A DNA stretch of 64,000 nt, from the NCBI RefSeq assembly GCF_001427585.1, contig NZ_LMGY01000017.1, positions 297,863 through 361,862 on the forward strand, given 5' to 3'. This DNA comes from Pseudoxanthomonas sp. Root630 (GTDB lineage: Bacteria; Pseudomonadota; Gammaproteobacteria; Xanthomonadales; Xanthomonadaceae). Both the position numbers and the translations under genes were made by a program. The notes under the pieces were generated by a model. It made no database searches. It saw only the letters and a list, made by a program, of their open reading frames with translations, and was not told the DNA's origin. This document shows positions 44,483 through 53,263 of this stretch, piece after piece. Position 1 is the stretch's first letter. Every line of letters begins with the position of its first letter.

Positions 44483-45082
44483 CTACGCCAGATTCTCGTA
44501 GCGCCGCCAGATCCAGCTCAATTCGTACAGCAGTGCGGCCACGGCGAAGACGCCGTGGAAGCGGGGATTGCGCGTGACGATCGCCGCCGCACTGCCGGCG
44601 ATGTACATGGCATTCCGCACCCAGTATTCCGTACCCAGCTGGTGTGCGTACGCGGGGCCCTTGATCAGCGTGTCTCCGGCGTCGACGACGAACATCAGCG
44701 CGAGCAGGCCGAAGAACCAGTGCTTGCGCCCGTAGTAATAGTCGCGATACCCGGCGCCTTCCGGCAGCGATTCGGGAAACACCAGCGCGCACAGCAGATA
44801 GAGCAGCAGGGCGTAGAGGGTGACGTAGAGGTACAGGTTGAAGTTCCAGTGCGCCTGGTGGGACAGGCTGAACTCCCACCACCAGAAATGCAGCAGGTAG
44901 ACGAACATGAAGGCCGCCCAGACCAGGTGCACCCCGTAGACGGGATGCGCGCGCGGGCGCTCGACGATGCGCGCCGCATGGCGCAGCAGGTGGGTCAGTC
45001 CCAGGCCGACGATCATGCCCAGCAGGATGCGGACATGGATGTAGAGGTTGGCGTGGCTGGCGGGATCGGCGGCTTCTTGCAT
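44483..45082 (-). CDS. Integral membrane protein of unknown function, 199 aa
   Basis: At least five hydrophobic segments: IHVRILLGMIVGLGLTHLL, VHLVWAAFMFVYLLHFWWWEF, LYLYVTLYALLLYLLCALVF, HWFFGLLALMFVVDA and a C-terminal stretch around YIAGSAAAIV. Many Trp, Tyr and His residues lie at membrane borders. No known domain. It converges on the amidohydrolase gene (30-nt gap) and is divergent from the glutathione peroxidase gene. Confidence 0.75.
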   Translation of the reverse strand: MQEAADPASHANLYIHVRILLGMIVGLGLTHLLRHAARIVERPRAHPVYGVHLVWAAFMFVYLLHFWWWEFSLSHQAHWNFNLYLYVTLYALLLYLLCALVFPESLPEGAGYRDYYYGRKHWFFGLLALMFVVDAGDTLIKGPAYAHQLGTEYWVRNAMYIAGSAAAIVTRNPRFHGVFAVAALLYELSWIWRRYENLA

Positions 45083-45198
45083 GGGCAGCGTCCTGGATCC
45101 GGTGCGCAGCCACGTTAGCCGATCATCGGGCTCCCTGCACGATGCCTTGCCCCGCGCGCGCCGGCGGTGTCTGATAGCGCCTTTCCCGGAGACCGCGC

Positions 45199-45681
45199 AT
45201 GACCACTGCCTACGACTTTTCCGCCCAGGACATCGATGGCCACGAGCGCTCGCTCTCGGAGTACCAGGGCAAGGCGCTGTTGATCGTCAATGTCGCGTCC
45301 AAGTGCGGCTTCACGCCCCAGTACACCGGGCTGGAGGCGCTGTGGCGCGAGTTCGGCCCGCAGGGGCTCGTGGTGCTGGGTTTTCCCTGCGACCAGTTCG
45401 GTCACCAGGAGCCGGGCGACGAAACGGAAATCCGCAACTTCTGTTCGCTCAACTACGACGTGACGTTCCCGATGTTCGCCAAGATCGACGTGAACGGCGA
45501 CGCTGCGCATCCGCTGTGGAAGTGGTTGAAGAAGGAGAAGAGCGGGCTGCTGGGCATCGGCGCGATCAAGTGGAATTTCAGCAAGTTCCTGGTCGGTCGC
45601 GATGGCGGCGTGATCAAGCGTTATGCGCCGACCGACACGCCGGAATCCCTTGCCGGCGACATCCGCTCCGCGCTCGCGTGA
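45199..45681 (+). CDS. Glutathione peroxidase family protein, 160 aa
   Basis: The peroxidatic Cys36 lies in NVASKCGFTPQYTGL, the Gln in GFPCDQFGHQEPG (Gln70), and the Trp/Asn pair in IKWNFSKFLVG. This is the non-seleno GPx/BtuE-type enzyme that reduces hydroperoxides, often with thioredoxin as donor. The product has no signal peptide. Its stop overlaps the GTG start of the next gene (GTGA), so the two are coupled. Confidence 0.92.
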   Translation: MTTAYDFSAQDIDGHERSLSEYQGKALLIVNVASKCGFTPQYTGLEALWREFGPQGLVVLGFPCDQFGHQEPGDETEIRNFCSLNYDVTFPMFAKIDVNGDAAHPLWKWLKKEKSGLLGIGAIKWNFSKFLVGRDGGVIKRYAPTDTPESLAGDIRSALA

Positions 45682-46085
45682 ACCCCGTGCCCGGCACTGG
45701 CGACGGCCCGTTGTTCCATATCGAGTTCGTCACGGTGGACTATGGCCTGCGTGCCTGGGCGACGGGCATCAACGGAACGCTGGATACGACGCTCGCATGC
45801 TGGCGCACCATCGCCGAAGAAGTCCGCCGTGTCCGGCCCAAGGGCCTGCTGGTGGTGGACGACATGGAGGGAGAGCCGCCGCCGCCGGGCCAGCTGCTGG
45901 AATTCGTGCAGGCGATGCAGGGGCAGGGCATGGAGGCCGTGCGGATCGCCTATGTCGAGCGCCACACCCAGCAGATCCCGCAGGTGGAGTTCGCCGGGCT
46001 GCTGGCCAACGAGCACGGGTTCCATGCGCAGATCTTCGGCGACGAGGCCGCCGCCGTGATCTGGCTTCGCTACGGGGGCGGCTAG
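45678..46085 (+). CDS. Hypothetical protein coupled to the glutathione peroxidase gene, 135 aa
   Basis: GTG 45678 overlaps the preceding stop by 4 nt. The product (LFHIEFVTVDYGLRAWATGI..., KGLLVVDDMEGEPPPPGQLL, VRIAYVERHTQQIPQVEFA) alternates beta-strands and helices in a way similar to STAS-like or SpoIIAA-like folds. No catalytic motif. Coupling implies co-production with the peroxidase; a direct functional link is not shown. Confidence 0.7.
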   Translation: MNPVPGTGDGPLFHIEFVTVDYGLRAWATGINGTLDTTLACWRTIAEEVRRVRPKGLLVVDDMEGEPPPPGQLLEFVQAMQGQGMEAVRIAYVERHTQQIPQVEFAGLLANEHGFHAQIFGDEAAAVIWLRYGGG

Positions 46086-46094
46086 TCCCGCCCG

Positions 46095-46643
46095 TCAGCC
46101 CTGCGCAGCGGGCTTTTCGACTTCGCGTTGCAGCGCTTCTTCCGGCAGCAGATCGAGGAGCTCTTGGGTGAAGGATTGCAGCACATCCTCCGAGTAGCCG
46201 CGGTGGGTCTGCGCGATCACGCCATCCTGGCCGATAATGAACATGTTGGGCAGGGCGGTGACGCCATAGCGGTCGCTGACCACGCCCCGTTCGTCGTGCA
46301 CGTAAGTGACCTTCAGGCCCTTGTTCGCGCGGATCACGGCATTGAAGTCGCGGCGCGGCTCCTTGAAGTTCACCGCGATGACTTCCAGGTGCTCGCGGCC
46401 GACGATCTCCTGGACCCGGCCCAGCATCGGCAGCTCACGCCGGCATGGCCCGCACCAGGACGCCCAGAACGTCACCACGACCACCTTGCCCTGCAACGCG
46501 GCCAGGTCGATGGTGTTTCCTTCGCGATCCTTCAGGCCGATGGGCGGGGGCGTTTCCCCTATCCCGGGCTGCTTCACCGGTTCGGCGGCATGGGCACACG
46601 TCGTCACGGCCAGCAGGGCCGCCAGCCACAGGCTACGCATCAT
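46095..46643 (-). CDS. TlpA-like periplasmic thioredoxin, 182 aa
   Basis: ATG 46643 with GGGGAGG upstream gives a signal peptide (MRSLWLAALLAVTTCAHA). The thioredoxin fold has the active site WASWCGPCRRELP, an inserted region typical of TlpA/ResA (VIAVNFKEPRRDFNAV) and cis-Pro in VTALPNMFIIG. It probably reduces disulfides in periplasmic proteins such as cytochrome assembly factors. It follows fpr on the same strand with a 73-nt gap. Confidence 0.9.
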   Translation of the reverse strand: MMRSLWLAALLAVTTCAHAAEPVKQPGIGETPPPIGLKDREGNTIDLAALQGKVVVVTFWASWCGPCRRELPMLGRVQEIVGREHLEVIAVNFKEPRRDFNAVIRANKGLKVTYVHDERGVVSDRYGVTALPNMFIIGQDGVIAQTHRGYSEDVLQSFTQELLDLLPEEALQREVEKPAAQG

Positions 46644-46716
46644 TCGCTTGTCCTCCCCAGGACGTTGCGGGCGAGCGTAGCACCTGTGGCGACCGGGCGG
46701 TGGTCCCGGGCCGGGT

Positions 46717-47496
46717 CTATTTCTCGACGAAAGCGCGTTCGAACACGTACTGGCCCGCGGTGCCGATGCGCGGCGCGGCGGTGAAGCCGCGGCCGTCCAG
46801 CAGCGCACGGAAATCGGCCAGCATCTGCGGGCTGCCGCAGATCATGGCGCGGTCGTGTTCGGGGTCCAGTGCCTCGATGTCGAGCGTCTTCATCATCTCG
46901 CCGCTGGCCATCAGGTCGGTTAGGCGGCCGCGGTTCGGGAAGTCCTCGCGGGTGACCGCCGGGTAGTACAGCAGCTTCTCGCGGATGGTCTCGCCGAGGA
47001 ACTCGTGTTGCGGCAGTTCCTTCTCGAAGTAGTCGCGGTACGCGAGGTCTTCCACACTGCGCACGCCGTGGGTCAGGACGACCTTGTCGAAGCGCTCGTA
47101 GGTCTCCGGGTCCTTGATCACCGAGAGCCAGGGCGCCAGGCCGGTGCCGGTGCCGAGCAGATACAGGTTGCGGCCGGGGTGCAGGTCGCTGATCAGCAGG
47201 GTGCCGGTGGGCTTGCGGCCGATCAGCACGCGGTCGCCGGGCTTGATGTGCTGCAGGCGCGAGGTCAGGGGGCCGTTGGCCACCTTGATGCTGAAGAACT
47301 CCAACTGCTCTTCCCAGTTGGCGCTCGCGATCGAATAGGCGCGCAGCAGCGGCTTGCCCTCGACTTCCAGGCCGATCATCACGAACTGGCCGTTCTCGAA
47401 GCGGAAACCGTCGTCGCGGGTGGTGGTGAAGCTGAAGTAGGCGTCCGTCCAGTGACGGACATCGAGCACCGTTTCGGCGCCGAACGCGGAGGACAT
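46717..47496 (-). CDS. fpr: Ferredoxin-NADP+ reductase
   Basis: The 259-residue product has the FAD-binding RAYSIASANWEE (RxYS motif), the NADP-binding LLGTGTGLAPWLSVIKD, CGSPQMLADF and a C-terminal YVFERAFVEK. These are the signatures of subclass-I bacterial Fpr. It exchanges electrons between NADPH and ferredoxin or flavodoxin and is commonly linked with oxidative stress. Length matches the family (about 257). Confidence 0.93.
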   Translation of the reverse strand: MSSAFGAETVLDVRHWTDAYFSFTTTRDDGFRFENGQFVMIGLEVEGKPLLRAYSIASANWEEQLEFFSIKVANGPLTSRLQHIKPGDRVLIGRKPTGTLLISDLHPGRNLYLLGTGTGLAPWLSVIKDPETYERFDKVVLTHGVRSVEDLAYRDYFEKELPQHEFLGETIREKLLYYPAVTREDFPNRGRLTDLMASGEMMKTLDIEALDPEHDRAMICGSPQMLADFRALLDGRGFTAAPRIGTAGQYVFERAFVEK

Positions 47497-47564
47497 GTGG
47501 GGGTCTTGGCTATTGAATCAACGGCCTATTGTAGCCGACGCCTGCGCTTCGGCCTTGATCGTAC

Positions 47565-48695
47565 TCAATCGATTCGCGCGGAGGCGTCCGCCTCCGGCGC
47601 GTGGACTGCATGGCCGCGCCGGTGGAAGTACAGCTGTTCGGCAACGCAGCGCATGAAGGGGGTCCTGAAGGCCAGGTTGAAAAGCCCGTCGAACTGGGCA
47701 TGGTCGAAGGCCCGGCGCAGCAATCGTTTGGCCCGGAAGGCCGGCACCGCGTCCATGGCGGGCAGGGCAAGGCTGGCGTCGCCCTGCTGCAGGTTGTGCA
47801 CGATCGCCAGACCGACCGCAGTACCGTGGCGCAAGCCGGCATGGATGCCGCCGGCCGTGACCGGCGACACCATGCCGGCCGCATCGCCGATGAGCACCAC
47901 GCCGTCCCGCTGCCGGGGACGCACCGGTCCTCCGCACGGGATCAGTCCGGCGCGGACACTGTCGGGGCGTCGGGGGGCTGGCAGGCCCGTCATGACGGCG
48001 GTGTGGTGGAGGAAGCCATCGATGTCGGGCACGGCCGATGATCCCGGCACGTGCCGCCGCGCCAATCCGGCCTGCACGCCCGTCGGCGTCTGCGCCACCC
48101 AGCCGATGTAGCCCGGGGCGTAGTGCTTGCTGATGAAGCAGTGCAGGGCATCGGGCTCGCGCAGGGCCACGCCGTCGAACTCGTGCTCGACGCCATACAG
48201 CCACTGTTCCACGCGGCCCAAGCCGAGGCACGTCGCCACCCGTGACGTCGCGCCATCGGCCCCCACCAGCCAGCGTGCGCGTCCGATGCCCGGCAACCTC
48301 CAGTGATCTCCGGTGCGTTGCGCGTCGCGGAAAGGCGTGCCCAGGCGCAGCGGTATGCCGCATTCGACCAGGCCCTCGCCGAGCCAGCGCATCAACGCGG
48401 GCGTGTCGGTGGTATAGAAACGATAGTCCGGTGCCGCGAGTCGCACGCTGCGCAGGTTCGGCGCGTAGAGGCGGACGTGCGGCACCGCGCGCAGAAGTGC
48501 GGCGGGTAGGTCCGCCAAGCAGGCATGTTGCAAAGCTTCGGCCACCAGGATGCCGGTGGTGTGGATGCGTTCGCCGAGATCGCGCTTGCGATCCACCACG
48601 CAGACGCTTGCACCGTGTTGCGCGAGGGTCTGGGCGCAGGCGACACCGGCGAAGCCGGCGCCCACCACGATGACGTCGTAGTCCGTTTCCTGCAT
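47565..48695 (-). CDS. NAD(P)/FAD-dependent oxidoreductase (geranylgeranyl-reductase-like), 376 aa
   Basis: ATG 48695 starts just before the Rossmann motif DYDVIVVGAGFAGVACAQTL. The second FAD motif GDAAGMVSPVTAGGIHAGL places it in the geranylgeranyl reductase / FixC-like part of the flavoprotein monooxygenase superfamily, as does the WLVGADGATSRVA segment. The substrate is unknown; isoprenoid, quinone or halogenated aromatic substrates are possible. It lies between rluB and fpr, all on the minus strand, but rluB has its own terminator. Confidence 0.8.
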   Translation of the reverse strand: MQETDYDVIVVGAGFAGVACAQTLAQHGASVCVVDRKRDLGERIHTTGILVAEALQHACLADLPAALLRAVPHVRLYAPNLRSVRLAAPDYRFYTTDTPALMRWLGEGLVECGIPLRLGTPFRDAQRTGDHWRLPGIGRARWLVGADGATSRVATCLGLGRVEQWLYGVEHEFDGVALREPDALHCFISKHYAPGYIGWVAQTPTGVQAGLARRHVPGSSAVPDIDGFLHHTAVMTGLPAPRRPDSVRAGLIPCGGPVRPRQRDGVVLIGDAAGMVSPVTAGGIHAGLRHGTAVGLAIVHNLQQGDASLALPAMDAVPAFRAKRLLRRAFDHAQFDGLFNLAFRTPFMRCVAEQLYFHRRGHAVHAPEADASARID

Positions 48696-48798
48696 GCGCG
48701 TGGATGCTCCGTTCCTGGGGAGCGTCCAAGGTGCAGTGCCTCTGCGGGGTCGCCATGAAGCGACGGTGAAGCCATCGGAGATGTCGGATGCACCCAAG

Positions 48799-48824
48799 AA
48801 AAAAGGCGCCCCACGGGGCGCCTT
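48799..48824 (-). terminator. Terminator of the scpA-scpB-rluB operon
   Basis: AAGGCGCCCC (48,803-48,812) pairs with GGGGCGCCTT (48,815-48,824). A run of A at 48,799-48,804 gives a T-tract on the minus strand, 20 nt after the rluB stop. Confidence 0.88.
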
Positions 48825-48844
48825 CGTTTCACTCAGCCGCTCAC

Positions 48845-50488
48845 TCAACCGTGGCCGCCGCCGCGCGGTCCACGCTGGCCACCACCGCCGGGCCGTCCAC
48901 CGGGGCCGCGGCCACCGGCGGGGCGACCGCCGGGACGCGGACCTGCGTGCTGCGGCCGATTGCCGCCACCAGGGCGGCCCTGCGGCCGGGGACCACGGGG
49001 CTGCTGGCCGTAAGGATTGAATCCGGGGTTCGCATGATCGGACGGGAAGCTCGGCGCATTGCCGGGGTGGCCGTAGGGACGCGCCGCACGCTGCGGCTTG
49101 CCGGCGCCAGCGCCCTGCGCACCACGCGGGCCGCGCTCGCCCGCAAAGCCACCGCCCTGGTCGTTGCCAAAGCGGTTGCCACCAAAGCCGCCGGCACCTG
49201 CGCCGGGGCCGCGCTTGCCCGCACCGCCGGGCTTGCCGCCCGCGCCGGGGCGTCCGCCGGGCTTGCCGCCATAAGGCTTCTTCGGGCCACCGGGGCCGGC
49301 GTTGCGATGGCCGGCGGGACCGGTGTCCACGCCGTCCGGCACGTACCAGCTGCGGAAGGCCGCCGGATTGCCATCCGGCAACGGCTTCGGGCCCTTCGGC
49401 GCGCGTTGCTTGAACGGCTTCTGCGATTGTTTGGCCGCCTGTTCGCCGCTGACGGTCAGGCCGCCGTGGGGCTTCTTGCCGCGGCCACGGCCGCGGTCTT
49501 CGCGCACGTGGTCGAAGCGGCGCAGCTCACGGCCTTCGTCTGCCGTGTTGTGGCCGTTGACGTAGGCGCTGCCACTGCGGCCGCCACCGACATGCACGGT
49601 GGACTTGGAGGCCTTGCGCTGGCCGATGACCGGCTGCAGCGTCAGTGCGGCGGGTGCGCCGTCTTCCAGGCCCAGCTCCTTGCGCAGCGCTTCCACCTGC
49701 GCGTCCGCCAGTTCCTGCGACTGGCCGCGCAACAGCGGCTGCGGCAGGCTCACCTTGCCGTAGCGCACGCGCTTGAGGCGGCTGACCTGGCAACCCTGCG
49801 ATTCCCACAGGCGGCGCACTTCGCGGTTGCGGCCTTCCTTGACGACCACGCGGAACCAGTCGTGCGAATCGGTGCCGCCGATGCGTTCGATCTCGTCGAA
49901 CTTGGCCGGGCCATCGTCCAGCGCCACGCCGCGGCGCAGGCGGTCGACGACGTTGTCCGGCACGCTTTCCTGGCCTTCCGGCGCACGCACGCGCACGACG
50001 TACTCGCGCTCGACTTCGTACGACGGGTGCATCATCGCGTTGGCGAGTTCGCCGTCCGTGGTCAGCAGCAGCAGGCCGGTGGTGTTGATGTCCAGGCGGC
50101 CGATCGCGATCCAGCGCGCGCCCTTCATGGCCGGCAGCGCTTCGAAGATCGTCGGACGACCTTCGGGGTCTTCGCGGGTGGTGACTTCGCCTTCCGGCTT
50201 GTTGTAGATCAGCACGCGGGCCGGCTCGGTCAGCGCACTGGTGACGAAGGTCTTGCCGTCCAGTTCGATCTTGTCGCCGGCCTTGACCGACAGACCGGTC
50301 TGCGCGGTTTCGCCATTGACCTTGACCAGGCCATCGGCGATGCGCTGTTCCAGCGCACGACGCGAGCCGAGCCCGGCCTGCGCCAGCACCTTGTGCAGGC
50401 GTTCTTCCAGGCGCGCGGCTTCGACGGGTGCGCTCTCACGCTTCAGGGACAGTTTGCCCAGCGTGGTCTTCTTCGGGGTGTTGCTCAT
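48845..50488 (-). CDS. rluB: 23S rRNA pseudouridine synthase RluB with long basic tail, 547 aa
   Basis: An S4 domain (LHKVLAQAGLGSRRALEQRI) is followed by the RsuA/RluB/E/F catalytic domain: catalytic Asp in IGRLDINTTGLLLLT, EREYVVRV and KEGRNREVRRLWESQG. It modifies U2605 of 23S rRNA. The core ends near residue 285; the last about 260 residues are a Gly/Arg/Pro/Asn-rich disordered tail, much longer than in E. coli RluB (291 residues in total). The start overlaps the scpB stop by 4 nt. Confidence 0.9.
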   Translation of the reverse strand: MSNTPKKTTLGKLSLKRESAPVEAARLEERLHKVLAQAGLGSRRALEQRIADGLVKVNGETAQTGLSVKAGDKIELDGKTFVTSALTEPARVLIYNKPEGEVTTREDPEGRPTIFEALPAMKGARWIAIGRLDINTTGLLLLTTDGELANAMMHPSYEVEREYVVRVRAPEGQESVPDNVVDRLRRGVALDDGPAKFDEIERIGGTDSHDWFRVVVKEGRNREVRRLWESQGCQVSRLKRVRYGKVSLPQPLLRGQSQELADAQVEALRKELGLEDGAPAALTLQPVIGQRKASKSTVHVGGGRSGSAYVNGHNTADEGRELRRFDHVREDRGRGRGKKPHGGLTVSGEQAAKQSQKPFKQRAPKGPKPLPDGNPAAFRSWYVPDGVDTGPAGHRNAGPGGPKKPYGGKPGGRPGAGGKPGGAGKRGPGAGAGGFGGNRFGNDQGGGFAGERGPRGAQGAGAGKPQRAARPYGHPGNAPSFPSDHANPGFNPYGQQPRGPRPQGRPGGGNRPQHAGPRPGGRPAGGRGPGGRPGGGGQRGPRGGGHG

Positions 50489-51282
50489 TGCTTCTGCTCC
50501 GACGGTGCCCGGTCTTCCTCGTCGGAAGCTGCGGCGTCGTCATCTTGGGGGTGGGAGTCATCGGTGTCGCCGGCGTCTTCGCCGGTATCGGCCGATGCGT
50601 TGTCTTCGTTGTCGACGCCGTCGTTCGATGCGGCGAGCGTGTGCCCGTCCTCATCGTCGCGGGCGTCATCGTCATGGCCGTCCACCGGGGCATCGCCGCT
50701 GGCGATGCTGACCGGCAGCGGGGCGCCGTCCAGCGGCAGCTGCGGTTCCAGTTCGCCGATGTCCCGGAGTTCGGACAGCGGCGGCAGTTCGTCCAGGCGC
50801 TTGAGCCCGAAATAATCCAGGAAGCCCTTGGTCGTGCCGAACAGCGCCGGCTTGCCCGGCACGTCGCGGTGGCCGACCACGCGAATCCATTCGCGCTCTT
50901 CCAGCGCCTGGATGATGTTGCTGCTCACGGCCACGCCGCGGACCTGCTCGATCTCGCCGCGCGTGATCGGCTGGCGGTACGCGATCAGGGCCAGGGTCTC
51001 CAGCGTGGCGCGCGTGTACTTGGTCTTGCGCTCGGTCCAGAGACGGGCGACCCAGCCATGCACGTCGGCCTTGACCTGGTAACGGTAGCCGGACGCCACT
51101 TCGACCAGTTCCACGCCGCGGTCGGCGCAAGCCTCGGTCAGCTGTTCGAGCGCGAGCTCGACGCTGCCTTCCGGCGCCGGTTCCTCTTCCGGAAACAGGC
51201 CGTGCAGCTGCGCCAACGTCAGCGGCTGGGTGGCGGCCATCAGCGCGGCTTCCACGATGCGGTTGATGAGCGATTGATCCAT
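50485..51282 (-). CDS. scpB: Chromosome segregation and condensation protein ScpB
   Basis: Two winged-helix domains: residues about 1-80 (INRIVEAALMAATQPLTLAQL, YRYQVKADVHGWVARLW) and 85-165 (TKYTRATLETLALIAYRQPI, GRPALFGTTKGFL-like PGKPALFGTTKGFLDYFGL). ScpB bridges ScpA and the SMC ATPase in the condensin complex. The last about 75 residues are strongly acidic and disordered (GHDDDARDDEDGHT...). It overlaps rluB by 4 nt and follows scpA at 45 nt. Confidence 0.93.
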   Translation of the reverse strand: MDQSLINRIVEAALMAATQPLTLAQLHGLFPEEEPAPEGSVELALEQLTEACADRGVELVEVASGYRYQVKADVHGWVARLWTERKTKYTRATLETLALIAYRQPITRGEIEQVRGVAVSSNIIQALEEREWIRVVGHRDVPGKPALFGTTKGFLDYFGLKRLDELPPLSELRDIGELEPQLPLDGAPLPVSIASGDAPVDGHDDDARDDEDGHTLAASNDGVDNEDNASADTGEDAGDTDDSHPQDDDAAASDEEDRAPSEQKQ

Positions 51283-51327
51283 GCGGTCCTGTCGTTCGGG
51301 CTGGCAGCGGGCGCGGGGCCGGCTGCG

Positions 51328-52233
51328 TCAGGGGGTGTCGTTGGCAGCGTCGGTGTCGTCGAACTCGCTGGAGAACTGCAGCGGCTCGTTGGTGTTGTTC
51401 AGCGCCAGCGACTTGATGTAGATCGGGGCAAGCGGTCCTTCCTGCACGATGTCCAGCAACTGTTCCTTGGCCAGTTCCAGCATGGCCAGGAAGGTCACCA
51501 GCACGCCCAGCTTGCCTTCCTCGACGGTGAACATGCTTTCGAAGCGGTGGAACTTGCCGTCCTCCAGCCGCGTCAGCACGTCGCCCATCCGCTGGCGCAC
51601 GCTGAGCGCCTCGCGCCGGATGGCGTGGCCGGTGAACAGCTCGGCGCGCTTGAGCACGTCGTGCAGCGCCAGCAGCATTTCCTTCAGTTCCACCGGCGGC
51701 GGCAGCTTCACCGCCGCGCGGTCGGGCACATGCGCGTTCACCGGGGTGGTGTCGCGATCCTGGCGGGGCAGGGTGTCCAGGTCCTCGGCCGCCTGCTTGA
51801 AGCGTTCGTACTCCTGCAGCCGGCGCACCAGCTCGGCGCGCGGGTCGCCTTCGTCGCCTTCCTCGGAGACCGGTCGCGGCAACAGCATGCGCGACTTGAT
51901 CTCGGCCAGGATGGCGGCCATCACCAGGTACTCGGCCGCCAGCTCGAACCTCAGCTCCTGCATGACATTGATGTAGTCCACGTACTGCCGGGTGATCTCG
52001 GCGACGGGGATGTCCAGGATGTCCAGGTTCTGCCGGCGGATCAGGTACAGCAGCAGGTCGAGCGGGCCTTCGAAGGCGTCGAGGATGACTTCCAGCGCGT
52101 CCGGCGGGATGTACAGGTCCTGCGGGATCTGCAGCACCGGCTGCCCATGCACCACCGCCAGCGGCATTTCCTGCTGCTGCGGATGCGTGGACGGGTTGGT
52201 CTGAGTCGCGTCGGACGCGAGTTCTGGGCTCAT
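51328..52233 (-). CDS. scpA: Chromosome segregation and condensation protein ScpA
   Basis: Kleisin-type product with the N-terminal FEGPLDLLLYLIRRQNLDIL, the helical AEYLVMAAILAEIKSRMLLP and a C-terminal winged helix (KLGVLVTFLAMLELAKEQLL). ATG 52233 is chosen over the TTG just before it; a ribosome binding site is weak. ScpA links the SMC heads with ScpB. It is the first gene of the scpA-scpB-rluB operon. Confidence 0.93.
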   Translation of the reverse strand: MSPELASDATQTNPSTHPQQQEMPLAVVHGQPVLQIPQDLYIPPDALEVILDAFEGPLDLLLYLIRRQNLDILDIPVAEITRQYVDYINVMQELRFELAAEYLVMAAILAEIKSRMLLPRPVSEEGDEGDPRAELVRRLQEYERFKQAAEDLDTLPRQDRDTTPVNAHVPDRAAVKLPPPVELKEMLLALHDVLKRAELFTGHAIRREALSVRQRMGDVLTRLEDGKFHRFESMFTVEEGKLGVLVTFLAMLELAKEQLLDIVQEGPLAPIYIKSLALNNTNEPLQFSSEFDDTDAANDTP

Positions 52234-52613
52234 CAAGAAACAGCCATCGTGCTAATCACAGCCTCGGCATGCGTGCGGCGCGCGGCAGGGGCGGCGCGGT
52301 TCCGGCAATGCCTTAACGAAATCATGCGTCGCAGGGCGAACGCTTCCCTTACATCAACCAGCAATGCACACCGCGGGGGCCGCGGGGGCGGACAGCGAGA
52401 GGTCGTTGGGCGCGGGCGGGTGGGGGCAGCGAATCGAACGTCCCGGTGTCCCCGTGGCGGGGTGGGCGGACCGTCTGGCCGGTGCCTACCCTGGACGGGC
52501 CGCTGCTTCCGGCCGTGCAATGGAAGACAGGGTAAGCGTTGGCCGGGACCGTGTCCAGCGCCGTGCGGCGGACGGGCACGTACAATTCAGGCTTCGACTC
52601 CGGAGTGAAGACC
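52234..52613. other. Intergenic region between scpA and yciI
   Basis: About 380 nt between divergent genes. No convincing ORF, RNA or repeat. It must contain the promoter of the scp operon and that of the yciI-bolA pair, neither of which I can place. Confidence 0.4.
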
Positions 52614-52913
52614 ATGTGGTATGCCATTGAAGGCCATGATGCGGCCGATGCCCTGCCGAAGCGCCTGGAAGCCCGGGCGGCCCACCTGGCCCGGCTGACC
52701 GCCCTGCGCGACGAAGGGCGCCTGTTGCTGGCCGGTCCTTGTCCCGCCATCGATGCCGAGGATCCGGGCCCGGCGGGGTTCAGCGGCAGCATCGTGATCG
52801 CCGAGTTCGACGCGTTGGAAGACGCGCGGGCCTGGGCAGACGCCGACCCTTACGTCGCCGCGGGCGTCTACGCGCGTGTCGACGTGCGCCCCTTCCGCAA
52901 GGTCCTGCCGTGA
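52614..52913 (+). CDS. yciI: YciI family protein, 99 aa
   Basis: ATG 52614 with GGAG upstream gives the standard family start [18 protein letters not shown]. The His-Asp pair of the YciI fold is present ([19 protein letters not shown]; later [19 protein letters not shown]). The biochemical role of YciI proteins is unclear. The stop overlaps the bolA GTG start (GTGA), so the two are coupled. Confidence 0.88.
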   Translation: MWYAIEGHDAADALPKRLEARAAHLARLTALRDEGRLLLAGPCPAIDAEDPGPAGFSGSIVIAEFDALEDARAWADADPYVAAGVYARVDVRPFRKVLP

Positions 52914-53176
52914 GCCGGATCGAGCGTATCCGGGACGCGCTGGCGGCGCTGCAGCCGACCGCGCTGGAGGTGGTGGACGACAGCCACCAACATGCCGGGC
53001 ACGAGGGCGCCCGCGACGGGCGTGGCCATTTCACGGTGCGGATCGTCAGTCCGGTCTTCGCGGGCAAGGCCCCGCTGGCCCGGCACCGGACCGTTTATGC
53101 AGCCCTGGGCGAGATGATGCAGACCGACATCCACGCTCTCGTCATCGAGGCCCGGACCCCGGACGAGGCGGGCTGA
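52910..53176 (+). CDS. bolA: BolA family protein, 88 aa
   Basis: GTG 52910 overlaps the preceding stop by 4 nt. The short product has the BolA signature: [21 protein letters not shown], then [14 protein letters not shown] and [20 protein letters not shown]. BolA proteins work with monothiol glutaredoxins in Fe-S cluster trafficking and as regulators. Confidence 0.9.
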   Translation: MSRIERIRDALAALQPTALEVVDDSHQHAGHEGARDGRGHFTVRIVSPVFAGKAPLARHRTVYAALGEMMQTDIHALVIEARTPDEAG

Positions 53177-53217
53177 GCCGCGTCGCGTTTTCCGGCACTG
53201 CGGCATGCAGTGCACTG

Positions 53218-53231
53218 TGAAAACGTTTACA
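53218..53231. promoter_or_regulatory. LacI-type operator before the GH3 gene
   Basis: TGAAAACGTTTACA, a near-perfect palindrome with the central CG typical of LacI/GalR-family sites, ends 33 nt before the GH3 start. The same motif recurs at four other places in this locus. Confidence 0.75.
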
Positions 53232-53263
53232 TTCGCCCCCTTTCGCATCGCCGGGAGGGCGCC

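Noticed and set aside
52425..52460. GAATCGAACGTCCCGG resembling a T-arm on the minus strand, considered as a tRNA
   Set aside because: The flanking stem bases do not pair and no acceptor or anticodon arm can be found.
48788..52608. Two long plus-strand frames across rluB, scpB and scpA
   Set aside because: They are antisense to three clearly recognised genes and Ala/Arg/Gly-rich.
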